Source: Tranquillimonas alkanivorans (GTDB taxonomy: Bacteria; Pseudomonadota; Alphaproteobacteria; Rhodobacterales; Rhodobacteraceae). Taken from it: a stretch of 64,000 nt of DNA. Position numbers and translations under genes: made by a program. The stretch lies in contig NZ_FOXA01000001.1 of assembly GCF_900115595.1 (NCBI RefSeq), positions 558,001 through 622,000 of the forward strand, read 5' to 3'. Of the stretch, positions 8,762 through 23,557 are shown piece after piece (position 1 is the first letter of the stretch; the number at the start of each line of letters is the position of its first letter). The notes beneath the pieces were generated by a model. That model was not told the DNA's origin and searched no databases. It was given only the letters and a program-made list of their open reading frames with translations.

Positions 8762-9517
8762 TCAGGCAAAGAGCAGGCCGCCGGCGTACCAGGCCGACAC
8801 CTTCTCTTCCTCGAGCAGCGTGATCTGCGCGGGGGATTTCACCTGCGGCGCGTCCGCGATGCGGGCCGCCGTCAGCGAAAACAGGTCGACCCAGCGCGGA
8901 TCGACCCGCACCATCGTCATCGGCGCCAGTCGCGTGCCGCTTCCGAATTCCGGCGCGACCTCGTACTCGACGTAGCGGACGTTGCTTTCGGGCACGTCCA
9001 CCCACAGGTCGGTGACGCGGCCGACGACCTTGTCGTCCTTCGTCACCACCGGCAGGCCGCGGGGGTCGTAACCCGCTGAGACGAAGAAATCCTCGTGCGC
9101 CGACATCGGCTGGATCTTGGGCCGCCCGTGACCGTCAAGCTCGGGCATGTCGCGGCGCGGCACCCAGGCCGCCGGACCTACGCCGTCCTTCATCGGGTCC
9201 CCTGTCGGCGCGAACGGAAAGCCCGAGGCCGCGTCGGTACGCGCCAGCGCCAGCGACTCGCGCCGGTGCGCGGCCTCGTTCGCGGCGCCCGGCACGGTCA
9301 CCTCGCCGCGCCCGAAGGGCAGCTTGAACGACTTGGGGCTGGGCAGGGACCACAGGCCCGGATTGGCGGCAGGCTTTCCGTCCTCGTCCTCGAGCGGATA
9401 GCCCTCGCGCATGTTCTCGGTCTGCAGGTAGTAGACGAGGACCGCGAAGAAGAGCCAGAACGACCAGATCGCCAGACTGGCAAGGTCGAAATTCCCGAAG
9501 AACGTGACGCCGACCAT
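8762..9517 (-). CDS. puhA: Photosynthetic reaction centre subunit H
   Basis: H subunit of the type II reaction centre, 251 aa: one N-terminal transmembrane helix ([21 protein letters not shown]) and a cytoplasmic PRC-barrel domain that controls proton delivery to QB. Family landmarks: [14 protein letters not shown] after the helix, [18 protein letters not shown], and [21 protein letters not shown] in the barrel. It is followed by puhB with overlapping signals and preceded by lhaA with an 18-base gap. In Rhodobacter a puhA promoter lies inside the end of lhaA; I see no clear motif here. Confidence 0.97.
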   Translation of the reverse strand: MVGVTFFGNFDLASLAIWSFWLFFAVLVYYLQTENMREGYPLEDEDGKPAANPGLWSLPSPKSFKLPFGRGEVTVPGAANEAAHRRESLALARTDAASGFPFAPTGDPMKDGVGPAAWVPRRDMPELDGHGRPKIQPMSAHEDFFVSAGYDPRGLPVVTKDDKVVGRVTDLWVDVPESNVRYVEYEVAPEFGSGTRLAPMTMVRVDPRWVDLFSLTAARIADAPQVKSPAQITLLEEEKVSAWYAGGLLFA

Positions 9518-9535
9518 TGTGGTGTCCTCCCGTGG

Positions 9536-10969
9536 TCAGGTCGGAAAGTCGGCTAGGCCGAACTTCCCGGTGTCGTGGGTTGGCGGATGAAGAAACGACA
9601 GCCGCACCAGAGGGCCCAGCGCGACGAGCGTGGCGAACAACAGCGCGACCTCGATGTGATAGACGGCGGAATATCCGGTGGCGGGCGTGTTCAATGCGTC
9701 GCCCAGCGCGCCTGACAGCGCCAGCGCGTTCATGCCGTCGCGCACCAGCCCGCCCAGCGCGATGGCGCAACCCGCCGCGGTCGCCTGCGCCGCGCCCCAG
9801 GCGCCCAGGGCGAGGCCCCGTCCCGCCGCCCCCGCCGCCGGCATGGTCATCGCGGCCGTCAGCGTCGCGACGGCGAAAAGCCCCCCGCCCATGCCGATGC
9901 CCGTGGCTCCGGCGAAGAACAGCGGCGGGGCGTGCATCGGGTCGGCGAAGATCACCGCCGAGAAGCCGGTCACGCCGATCAGGATGCCCCGCGCCGCCAT
10001 GCGGTAGGGGCTGAGCCCCCGCGCCAGCCACCGGGCGGCGCAGGCAAAGCCTGTCAGCGCCCCGGCGGCCCAGAGTGCGGTTATCAGCGTCGTCGCGCTC
10101 ACCGACAGGCCGAGGATCTCGCCGCCATAGGGCTCAAGCAGCACGTCCTGCATGTTGAACGCCATCGTGCCCAGGAAGACGACCGCCAGCAGCCGCCCTG
10201 CATCGCCGCCCTTTGCAAAGTCGCTCCACGCATTTGCAAAGCTCGGTCGGGGGCGGTCGCGCTCGGCCCGGCTCAACGGGCGCACGCGCTCCTGCTTCCA
10301 AAGCGCCAGCAGGTTCAGCGCCACGGTCGCCACCGCCGCGCCCTGCACCACGCGGATCAACCGCAGGGCCGAGAAGTCGCGCAGCAGCCAGCCGATGACG
10401 ACCGCCGAGAGGCCCATCCCCAGCAGGAACATGACGTAGAGCAGCGCCACCACGCGCGGCCGCGTGGCGTCGTCCGCCCGGTCCCCGGCGAGCGCAAGGC
10501 CCGCCGTCTGCGTCATATGCAACCCGAGGCCCGTCATCAGGAAGGCGAGCGCCGCCAGCACCTCTCCGGCGAAGGGAACGCGGTGCACGGTGTCGCCCGC
10601 CAGCACCAGCAGCGCGAAGGGCATCAGCGCGAGCCCGCCCATCTGCCACAGCGTCCCGAACCACAGGTAAGGAACGCGCTTCCAGCCGATGGCGCTGCGA
10701 TGTGTGTCCGACCGGAAGCCCAGCAGCGCCCGGAACGGCGCGACCAGCACCGGCAGGGCGATCATGCAGGCCACGATCATCGCGGGAAGGGACAGCTCCA
10801 CGATCATCACCCGGTTCAGCGTGCCCAAAAGCAACACCGTCGCCATGCCCACCGACATCTGGAACAGCGACAGCCGCAGAAGCTGGCCCAGCGGCAGCCC
10901 CTTGCTCGCCGCATCCGCGAAGGGCAGAAGCCGCACCGCCAGGCGCGACAGGGGGAGCGGCCCGCTCAC
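9536..10969 (-). CDS. lhaA: LhaA, LH1 assembly / bacteriochlorophyll delivery protein (PucC-type MFS)
   Basis: Twelve-helix major-facilitator-like protein of the BCD/PucC family, thought to help bacteriochlorophyll reach LH1 apoproteins during assembly. 477 aa from the GTG at 10969, which overlaps the bchM stop (GTGA); this start gives VSGPLPLSRLAVRLLPFADA as expected. The long frame continuing upstream to 11935 is an antisense-style read through bchM and bchL and is discarded. Signature segments include QMSVGMATVLLLGTLNRVMI, FRALLGFRSDTHRSAIGWKR and NMQDVLLEPYGGEILGLSV. It links the bchFNBHLM block to puhABC in one superoperon. Confidence 0.93.
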   Translation of the reverse strand: MSGPLPLSRLAVRLLPFADAASKGLPLGQLLRLSLFQMSVGMATVLLLGTLNRVMIVELSLPAMIVACMIALPVLVAPFRALLGFRSDTHRSAIGWKRVPYLWFGTLWQMGGLALMPFALLVLAGDTVHRVPFAGEVLAALAFLMTGLGLHMTQTAGLALAGDRADDATRPRVVALLYVMFLLGMGLSAVVIGWLLRDFSALRLIRVVQGAAVATVALNLLALWKQERVRPLSRAERDRPRPSFANAWSDFAKGGDAGRLLAVVFLGTMAFNMQDVLLEPYGGEILGLSVSATTLITALWAAGALTGFACAARWLARGLSPYRMAARGILIGVTGFSAVIFADPMHAPPLFFAGATGIGMGGGLFAVATLTAAMTMPAAGAAGRGLALGAWGAAQATAAGCAIALGGLVRDGMNALALSGALGDALNTPATGYSAVYHIEVALLFATLVALGPLVRLSFLHPPTHDTGKFGLADFPT

Positions 10970-11645
10970 GCCCGAAGCTCCATGGCGCGGCTGATATAGA
11001 AACCGCTGTTCACCGTCTCGCCCGGCCGCAGGGTGCGGCCGCACCCGGCCCGCCGCAGCTCGGCCGCGACCCGGCCCGGCGTGTGCGGCACGATGGCCGG
11101 AGAGCGGTCGCCGCGCGGGAAGGCCTTGCCGGCCCACCACATCGCCGTCAGCAGCGGCGTGCGCGGCGCGGCGGTAAATGCGATTGTGCCATCGGTACGC
11201 TCCGCCAGCCGTGCCAGCGCCGCGCCGATGTCGCTCGCGCCGTAGTGGATCAGGCTGTCCATCGCCACCACGTGATTGAATCGCCCCAGCGCCGGGTCCA
11301 GCATGTCGCCCGCGCGGTACGCGATCCGCCCGGCCAACCGCGCCGGCGTCCGCCGCGCCGCCACGTCCAGAAGGCTGGGCGAGATATCCACCGCCACGAC
11401 CTCGGCCCCGCGCGCGGCGAGGTCCTGCGCCATCCGGCCGGCGCCACACCCGGCGTCGAGCACGCGCACCCCGCGCAGATCCATAGGCAGCATGTCCAAC
11501 AGCACCCCGCGCATCCGCTCGCGGCCCGCGCGTACCGTACGGCGGATGCGGCTGACCGGCGCGTCCGAGGTCAGCGCCTCCCACGCGCCCGCGGCGGTAC
11601 GGTCGAAATAGTTTTCCAGCCGCTCGCGCGTTGCCTCGTACGTCA

Positions 11646-11646
<1 letters not shown>
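10966..11646 (-). CDS. bchM: Magnesium protoporphyrin IX O-methyltransferase
   Basis: SAM-dependent methyltransferase that esterifies the C13 propionate of Mg-protoporphyrin IX, feeding AcsF. 226 aa. N-terminus MTYEATRERLENYFDRTAAG is typical; the SAM motif I is VLDAGCGAGRMAQDLA followed by VVAVDISPSLLDVA. The start overlaps the bchL stop by one base and the end overlaps the lhaA GTG start, so translation through bchL-bchM-lhaA is probably coupled. Confidence 0.96.
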
Positions 11647-16192
<4,546 letters not shown>

Positions 16193-16203
<11 letters not shown>

Positions 16204-17746
16204 AACGGGCCTTCGCCTCGTAAAGTGTCTCGACCCCGATCTCGGACAGGCCGCGCGCCGCCGCGAAGGCCTCGGTGTTGCGCCGGGCCTTGCCACGCAC
16301 GAAGAACGGCACCTTCCTCAGCTCGTCCTCCGCCGCCCGCGCCCAGACCGGGTCCATCTTCGGTCCGGAAATATCCCGGGGGGAATGCGCCGCAGGCGCA
16401 TGGGGGGCTGGCCCCCCCTCCCCGGTCCCGGCCCGCGCGGTGCGGCCGTGATGGCTCGCCCCCGCCGCGTCATGGAACTCGAAATCCTCGCGGAACATGT
16501 GCAAAAGGTGCTCTTCCAGCCCCATGACCAGGGGGTGCACCCAGGTGTCGAAGATCACGTTCGCACCCTCGAGCCCCATTTGCGGCGAATACCGCGCCGG
16601 GAAGTCCTGCACGTGGACGGGGGCCGAGATGACGGCGCAGGGGATGCCGAGCCGCTTGCCGATATGACGCTCCATCTGCGTGCCCAGGATCAACTCGGGC
16701 TGGAGCCGCTCGATCTCGGCCTCGACGTCCAGGTAATCGTCGGTGATCAGCGCCTCGACGCCGTGGTCGCGGGCCAGCGTGCGGACGGGACGAGCGTATT
16801 CGCGGTTGTAGCAACCGAGGCCCGCCACCTCGAACCCCATCTCGTCGCGCGCGATGCGGGCGGCGGCGGCGACGTGGGTGCCGTCGCCGAAGATGAACAC
16901 GCGCTTGCCGGTCAGGTAGGTCGAATCGACCGACCGCGCGTACCACGGTAAACGCAGCCGCGACTCGTCGAGTCGCGCGTCGACCCCGGCCAGCCGCGCC
17001 GCCTCGGCCACGAAGGCGCGGGTCGCGCCGACGCCGATGGGCACGGTCTTGGTGAAGGGCTGGCCGAGGGACCTCTCGCACCACCGTGCCGCCGTCTCGG
17101 CCGTCTCGGGGTACATCAGCACGTTGAAATGCGCCGCACCCAGCCGCGCCAGGTCGGCAGGCGTCGCGCCCATGGGCGCGCAGACGTTCACGCCGATGCC
17201 GAGGTCCGACAGCAGCCGCGTCACCTCGTCGATGTCGTCGCGGTGCCTAAAGCCCAGCCCGGTCGGACCGAACAGGTTCGCCGTCACCTCCGGCGTCCGC
17301 GCCATCGGCCGCGCAAGGTGGCGGACCAGCTGGAAGAAGGTCTCGTCCGCGCCGAAATTCTCCTTGCGCTGGTAGGACGGCAGCTCGAGCGGGATCACCG
17401 GCACCGGCAGGTCCATCGCCGCCGCCAGCCCGCCGGGATCGTCCTGGATCAGCTCCGCTGTGCACGAGGCACCGACGATCATCGCCTGTGGGCGGAACCG
17501 CTCGTATGCGGCGTGGCAGGCAGTGGTGAAAAGCTCGGCCGTGTCGGACCCGAGGTCGCGGGCCTGGAACGTCGTATAGGTGACCGGCGGGCGGTGGTCG
17601 CGCCGCTCGATCATGGTGAACAGCAGGTCGGCGTAGGTGTCGCCCTGCGGCGCGTGCAGCACGTAGTGCAGGCCGCGCATCCCCGTCGCCACGCGCATGG
17701 CGCCGACATGGGGCGGGCCCTCGTATGTCCAGACCGACAGCTTCAC
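16193..17746 (-). CDS. bchB: Dark protochlorophyllide reductase subunit B, with repeat-encoded linker
   Basis: B subunit of DPOR, reducing ring D of protochlorophyllide with BchN. 517 aa from a GTG start ([20 protein letters not shown]). Asp36, the unusual fourth ligand of the NB cluster in Rhodobacter capsulatus, is conserved here in [11 protein letters not shown], and the active-site region [20 protein letters not shown] is intact. The C-terminal PCP_red-type domain ([20 protein letters not shown]) is joined by a linker that, at about residues 443-465, is encoded by a copy of the structured repeat ([20 protein letters not shown]). The frame stays open through the insertion, so the protein should be made. 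Ends overlapping bchH. Confidence 0.95.
16355..16417 (+). repeat. Structured element, copy 2, in frame inside bchB
   Basis: Plus strand: core CATCTTCGGTCCGGAAATAT, a G run, hairpin 1 at 16385-16401 (ATGCGCC, loop GCA, GGCGCAT), hairpin 2 at 16402-16417 (GGGGGGC, TG, GCCCCCC). It lies wholly within bchB on the opposite strand and codes for part of the interdomain linker with no stop codon. The architecture matches copy 4 almost exactly, while the sequence of the hairpin 1 stem differs. Confidence 0.85.
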
Positions 17747-17750
17747 GGCC

Positions 17751-17810
17751 GCCCCCGGGGGTTTTGCACCCCCGGACCCCCGCAGGATATTTCAGGACCG
17801 AAGATGTGGC
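17751..17810 (-). repeat. Structured element, copy 3 (inverted), bchN-bchB gap
   Basis: Read on the minus strand: CATCTTCGGTCCTGAAATAT, CCTGCGGGGGTCC, then the hairpin GGGGGT / ACCCCC with loop GCAAA, ending just before the bchB GTG. Orientation is opposite to the other copies, so the hairpin follows the core in the direction of transcription and lies in the leader of bchB. It could act as an attenuator or RNA-stability stem between bchN and bchB. Confidence 0.75.
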
Positions 17811-17813
17811 GGG

Positions 17814-19583
<1,770 letters not shown>

Positions 19584-19642
19584 TCACGGACCTTTCCGGT
19601 GGGCGTTGCGACAGGGGAAGGTTAGCTTCGGGATTCGGGATG

Positions 19643-19660
19643 TGTCAATCCAGGATTACA
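19643..19660. promoter_or_regulatory. PpsR/CrtJ-type operator TGT-N12-ACA
   Basis: TGTCAATCCAGGATTACA, 60 bases upstream of the bchF start in the bchF/ppaA divergent region. It fits the PpsR consensus half-sites TGT and ACA with 12 bases between. Position suits aerobic/light repression of the bchF superoperon. Confidence 0.7.
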
Positions 19661-19772
19661 CACCGTGTCAGGTAAAACCGCCGGAGAGCCTGCGCCGGTA
19701 CTGGCATTTTGCGCCGATACAGGCGAAATCACCCGCAGCGGCAAGTCGTTGGAACGGGGCCTGTGTGTCAGG

Positions 19773-19790
19773 TGTCAATTTTCTTTGACA
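19773..19790. promoter_or_regulatory. PpsR/CrtJ-type operator, near-perfect palindrome
   Basis: TGTCAATTTTCTTTGACA, the best PpsR site of the window: TGTCAA and TTGACA half-sites around six bases. It lies 85 bases upstream of the ppaA start and 130 bases from the first site. Paired sites at such spacing are typical for cooperative PpsR tetramer binding, here potentially controlling both bchF and ppaA. Confidence 0.8.
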
Positions 19791-19874
19791 ACACCAATGC
19801 GGCCGGCCGACACTTGTTGGGTCAGGCCGGCGCACCGGCGCCCGCCCAGCTCTCGCCAGCGCAAAGGGGGACGG

Positions 19875-20657
19875 ATGTCGTACGCAGCAGAAAGCCAGAT
19901 CCCCGAGGCTCCGAACCGACCGGTCCAGTCTTTAGCCTCGCGGGCGCTTTCGGTGCTCGCCGGCCGCCGCGCGTGTACCGTAGCGCCGCTGGTGCATCTT
20001 CTCGACATGCTCGAGGCCGGGGCGCTGAGCCGCGAACCGGGCGCGCCGGGCCGGGCCCTGGACCGACTGCGCCGGGCGCACGTGCCGCTTCAGGACGTGG
20101 CCGAACGCTACGTGCCCGAGGTCGCCCGCCGCATGGGCGCGAAGTGGTGCGACGACCGGATGAGCTTTGCCGAGGTGTCAATCGGCGCGGCCCGGCTGCA
20201 ATCGCTCCTGCGCGATATCGACCGCACCCTGACCGAAACCGAGGGACACCGCGACCGCCCGGTGGCCGGCGTGCTGGTGGTTGCCGACGCGCATCACACG
20301 CTGGGTGCGATGGTGCTGACCGGGCAGCTTCGGCGGCGGGGCGTGTCGGTGCGGCTGTCGCTCGGCCAGGCCCCGGCCGAGGTTGCGGCGCTGGCGCGGA
20401 CGATTCGCTTCGACGCGGTCATGGTGTCGGCCAGCCACACCGAAAGTCTTGTTTTCCTCAACGACATGATAGACAAGATCCGCAAGGCGATGCCGTCCCC
20501 GGTTCCCGTGGTCGTGGGCGGCTGCGCCGTGAGCGATAGCAGTGGTGCGAAAACGACGACCGGTGCAGATCACATTTGCAACGACCCTGACCAGGCGCTC
20601 AGGCTCTGCGGCTTGACGGGTCCGACAACGGATCTGTCCTCCGCCGAAAGGCATTAG
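19875..20657 (+). CDS. ppaA: PpaA/AerR, SCHIC/B12-domain regulator of photosynthesis genes
   Basis: Antirepressor-type partner of PpsR (PpaA in R. sphaeroides, AerR in R. capsulatus, which binds cobalamin). 260 aa from the ATG at 19875, preceded by AAAGGGGG; the longer frame starts inside the operator region. A helical N-terminal half leads into a cobalamin-binding-like Rossmann domain: VLVVADAHHTLGAMVLTGQL carries a D-x-H signature, followed by RFDAVMVSASHTESLVFLND and VPVVVGGCAVSD. Directly upstream of ppsR in the same direction, as in relatives. Confidence 0.9.
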   Translation: MSYAAESQIPEAPNRPVQSLASRALSVLAGRRACTVAPLVHLLDMLEAGALSREPGAPGRALDRLRRAHVPLQDVAERYVPEVARRMGAKWCDDRMSFAEVSIGAARLQSLLRDIDRTLTETEGHRDRPVAGVLVVADAHHTLGAMVLTGQLRRRGVSVRLSLGQAPAEVAALARTIRFDAVMVSASHTESLVFLNDMIDKIRKAMPSPVPVVVGGCAVSDSSGAKTTTGADHICNDPDQALRLCGLTGPTTDLSSAERH

Positions 20658-20660
20658 ACG

Positions 20661-20699
20661 ATGAACATACGGCCGATCCCGGGCAGCGAGACATCGTGA
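20661..20699 (+). other. Possible 12-codon leader ORF ending on the ppsR start
   Basis: ATG at 20661 opens a 12-codon frame (MNIRPIPGSETS) whose TGA (20697-20699) overlaps the ppsR GTG (20696-20698). It starts three bases after the ppaA stop. The overlap could couple ppsR translation to the leader, but the frame may be chance; no strong ribosome site precedes it. Confidence 0.25.
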
Positions 20700-22108
20700 C
20701 GTCGCGAGGCACCAAATACTGGTCCAGCGGGTCCATCCCGCTGATCGCGCCCGAGCTTCTGGGCGACATCATCTCGGCCACGGCGGACGTGGCTGTCGTG
20801 ATATCGGACATGGGGCGCGTGCTGTCGGTGCTTGTGAACCCGGGCCACGCCGCTTACGGCCGGCTCGACCACTGGGAAGGCCGCGACATTCGCGAGTTCC
20901 TGACCATCGAGAGCGTCGCCAAGCTCGACGCGCAGCTAGCCAAGTACAACAACGGCGAAGGTGCGGTACGGCCGGTCGAACTCAACCACACCGACGGCAT
21001 GGCGTGGGAGTTCCCCGTCCGCTACTCGTTCCATGCCATCGGCCCGGACGGGGCGCTTCTGATGCTGGGCCGCGACCTGCAGCCCATCGCCGAGATGCAG
21101 CAACAGCTCGTCAAGGCGCAGATGGCGCTCGAGCGGGATTACGAGGCCCAGCGCGACTACGACACGCGGCTGCGCGTCCTGCTCGAGACGACGGACGAGG
21201 CGGTGATCTTCGTGTCGGCCGAAAGCGGCCGCATCCTCGACCTCAACCGCCCCGCGGCCAAGATGCTGGGCGGCGACGTGACCGAGCTGAGCGGCGCCCC
21301 CTTCGCGCAGGAGTTCGAGGGGCGTCGACGCGGCGAATTCCTGGAAAGCCTGGCCGCCGCCGCGGCCTCTGATGCGCACACCACCGTGTCCCTCACGGCG
21401 CGGCGGTCGGAGCGGAAGCTGTCGATGGAGGCGCGGGTGTTCCGCGCAGCGGGCGAGCGTATGCTGCTGTGCCGGGTGGAGGCATCGGACGGCCAGCAAG
21501 ACGTGCCGGACGTGCTGGGCGCCAACCTTGCCGCGCTGTTCAGCAAGGGCGCGGACGGGATCGTGTTCACCGACCGCGCGGGCATGATCCTCAGCGCGAA
21601 CGACTCGTTCCTGGCCCTCGCCGACGTGGCGCAGGCCGCCGGTGCGCGGGGCCGGTCGCTGGCGGATTTCCTGTCGCGCGGGTCTGTCGACCTCAAGGTG
21701 CTGATCGACAACGCCGCCCGCGCCGGGCACATGCGGCTCTATTCCACGAAGCTCGTGACCGAGTACGGCAGCCAGATCGCGGTCGAGCTGTCCGCGACGT
21801 ACCTCAACGACCGCAGCGCGCCCGCCGTGGCCTTCGTCGTGCGCGATGCCAGCCGCGTCGATGCCGTGCGCCAGCCGGGCGTGCCGCTCAGCGACGACGG
21901 CATGCGCTCGATGATGGAGCTTGTCGGCTCTGCCACGCTGAAGGACATCGTCTCGGAAACCACCGACGTGATCGAGAAGATGTGCATCGAAACGGCGGTC
22001 GAGCTGACGCGCAACAATCGCGTCGCGGCGGCCGAGATGCTGGGACTCAGCCGCCAGAGCCTCTATGTAAAGCTTCGCAAGTACGGTCTGCTCAACAAGG
22101 GCGACTGA
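20696..22108 (+). CDS. ppsR: PpsR/CrtJ redox- and light-responsive repressor
   Basis: Master repressor of photosynthesis genes under aerobic conditions; binds TGT-N12-ACA pairs. 470 aa: N-terminal region, PAS domains (roughly residues 20-130, 160-260 and 270-390) and a C-terminal Fis-type helix-turn-helix (NNRVAAAEMLGLSRQSLYVK). The two redox cysteines of R. sphaeroides PpsR (Cys251, Cys424) have counterparts at Cys259 (MLLCRVEA) and Cys430 (EKMCIETAV), the latter just before the HTH. The GTG start gives TSRGTKYWSSGSIPLIAPEL, an N-terminus I recognise from roseobacter PpsR. Lies behind ppaA. Confidence 0.95.
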   Translation: MTSRGTKYWSSGSIPLIAPELLGDIISATADVAVVISDMGRVLSVLVNPGHAAYGRLDHWEGRDIREFLTIESVAKLDAQLAKYNNGEGAVRPVELNHTDGMAWEFPVRYSFHAIGPDGALLMLGRDLQPIAEMQQQLVKAQMALERDYEAQRDYDTRLRVLLETTDEAVIFVSAESGRILDLNRPAAKMLGGDVTELSGAPFAQEFEGRRRGEFLESLAAAAASDAHTTVSLTARRSERKLSMEARVFRAAGERMLLCRVEASDGQQDVPDVLGANLAALFSKGADGIVFTDRAGMILSANDSFLALADVAQAAGARGRSLADFLSRGSVDLKVLIDNAARAGHMRLYSTKLVTEYGSQIAVELSATYLNDRSAPAVAFVVRDASRVDAVRQPGVPLSDDGMRSMMELVGSATLKDIVSETTDVIEKMCIETAVELTRNNRVAAAEMLGLSRQSLYVKLRKYGLLNKGD

Positions 22109-22170
22109 GACCGGATCGCGCGCACCGCCCCCGCGGCAAGCGCGCGACGCGGGGTAGGAGCGGCTGACGC

Positions 22171-23556
22171 ATGTGGATGTTCTCGGTTCCGCTGGTTGCG
22201 GCGCTAACGCTGCTGGCGGTTGCGTACACGGCGTTTCGCGCATCGCAGACGGCGCGCACGCCGCAGGGCGCGGTCGGCTGGGTGGTCTTCCTTGTCGCGC
22301 TTCCCTTCGTCGCCGTCCCGGCTTATTACGTCTTCGGCTACGCCCGCATCAGCCGCTTCCGCGACCGATGGAAGGTTGTGCGCGTCTCGCCCGAGACCTG
22401 GAGCCGACCGCAGGGCCTTCCAAAGTCGTCCGCTGCGTCCGAGCGGCTCGCCCCCTTCACCGCCATCGGCGGCGGCCCCGTCGTCGCTGGATGCGGCCGG
22501 ACCGTCCTGCGCGATTCGGAAGAAACCTACGACCCGATCTTCGATGCCATCGCCGAAGCGCGGCACTACGTCCTTGTCCAGTTCTACATCATCCGCGACG
22601 ACGAGACGGGACGCCGGCTGCATGCGGCGCTGTGCGACGCGGTGGCGCGCGGGGTGCGGGTGCACCTGCTCTACGATCCGCTGGGCTGTCTCCTCCTGAC
22701 CCGCCGCTACCGCCGGACGCTGGCCGAGGCCGGGGTCCAGATGTACCCGACGCGCGGCCCCTCGCGCCTGCTGGGCCGGTTCGCGCTGAACTACCGCAAT
22801 CACCGGAAATGCGTCGTGGTCGATGGGCGCACCGGCTTCACCGGCGGGCTGAACGTCGCCAACGAGTACGCGGGCGCCTGGCGCGACACACACATTCGCC
22901 TCACCGGTCCGGTCGTGTCGCAGCTTCAGGCGATATTCGCCGACGACTGGGCCATGCAGGCGCACGAACAGCTCGACGGCCTGCTGTGGGACACCGACCA
23001 CGATTCCCAGGGCACCCACGCCCTGATGATCGGCAGCGGTCCCATCGACGGGCACGAGATCGGCACGCTCTATTTCACCGCGCTGTGCCAGGTGGCGCGG
23101 CGCAGGCTGTGGCTGACAACACCCTATTTCGTCCCCACCGCCGACCTTCTGTCGGCGCTCAAGCTCGCCGCGCTGCGCGGAGTCGAGATCCGCATTCTGG
23201 TCCCCCACGTCTATGACAAGCTGACGCCGTGGATCGCCGCCTTCGCCTATTTCGACGAGGTGCGCGACGCAGGCGTGCAGATCCTGCGCTACACGCCCTG
23301 CTTCATGCACCAGAAGGTCGCACTGGTGGACGACGACATCGTGTCGATCGGGACCCTCAACATGGACATCCGGTCGTGCATACTGAACTTCGAGGAAACC
23401 GCCGTGTTCTATGGTGAGGACCAGGCGCGCGAGGTCGAAGAGATGCTGAGGCAGGACATGGAACACGCCTACGTCATGACGAACCGGCTGGACGAGCAGC
23501 CGCTGTGGCTGCGGGTCGCCGCGCCGGTGTTCAAGCTTCTGGCGCCGTTGCTCTGA
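22171..23556 (+). CDS. Cardiolipin synthase / phospholipase D family protein
   Basis: PLD-superfamily membrane enzyme, 461 aa, most like bacterial cardiolipin synthase, which condenses two phosphatidylglycerols. Two N-terminal transmembrane helices (residues about 1-22 and 35-58) precede two HKD motifs: NHRKCVVVDGRTGFTGG at about residue 210 and HQKVALVDDDIVSIGTLN at about residue 380. It lies between ppsR and bchG, where Rhodobacter species carry bchE/bchJ. The next gene starts one base after its stop. Cardiolipin binds purple-bacterial reaction centres, so a role in photosynthetic membrane build-up is conceivable but inferred. Confidence 0.9.
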   Translation: MWMFSVPLVAALTLLAVAYTAFRASQTARTPQGAVGWVVFLVALPFVAVPAYYVFGYARISRFRDRWKVVRVSPETWSRPQGLPKSSAASERLAPFTAIGGGPVVAGCGRTVLRDSEETYDPIFDAIAEARHYVLVQFYIIRDDETGRRLHAALCDAVARGVRVHLLYDPLGCLLLTRRYRRTLAEAGVQMYPTRGPSRLLGRFALNYRNHRKCVVVDGRTGFTGGLNVANEYAGAWRDTHIRLTGPVVSQLQAIFADDWAMQAHEQLDGLLWDTDHDSQGTHALMIGSGPIDGHEIGTLYFTALCQVARRRLWLTTPYFVPTADLLSALKLAALRGVEIRILVPHVYDKLTPWIAAFAYFDEVRDAGVQILRYTPCFMHQKVALVDDDIVSIGTLNMDIRSCILNFEETAVFYGEDQAREVEEMLRQDMEHAYVMTNRLDEQPLWLRVAAPVFKLLAPLL

Positions 23557-23557
23557 C

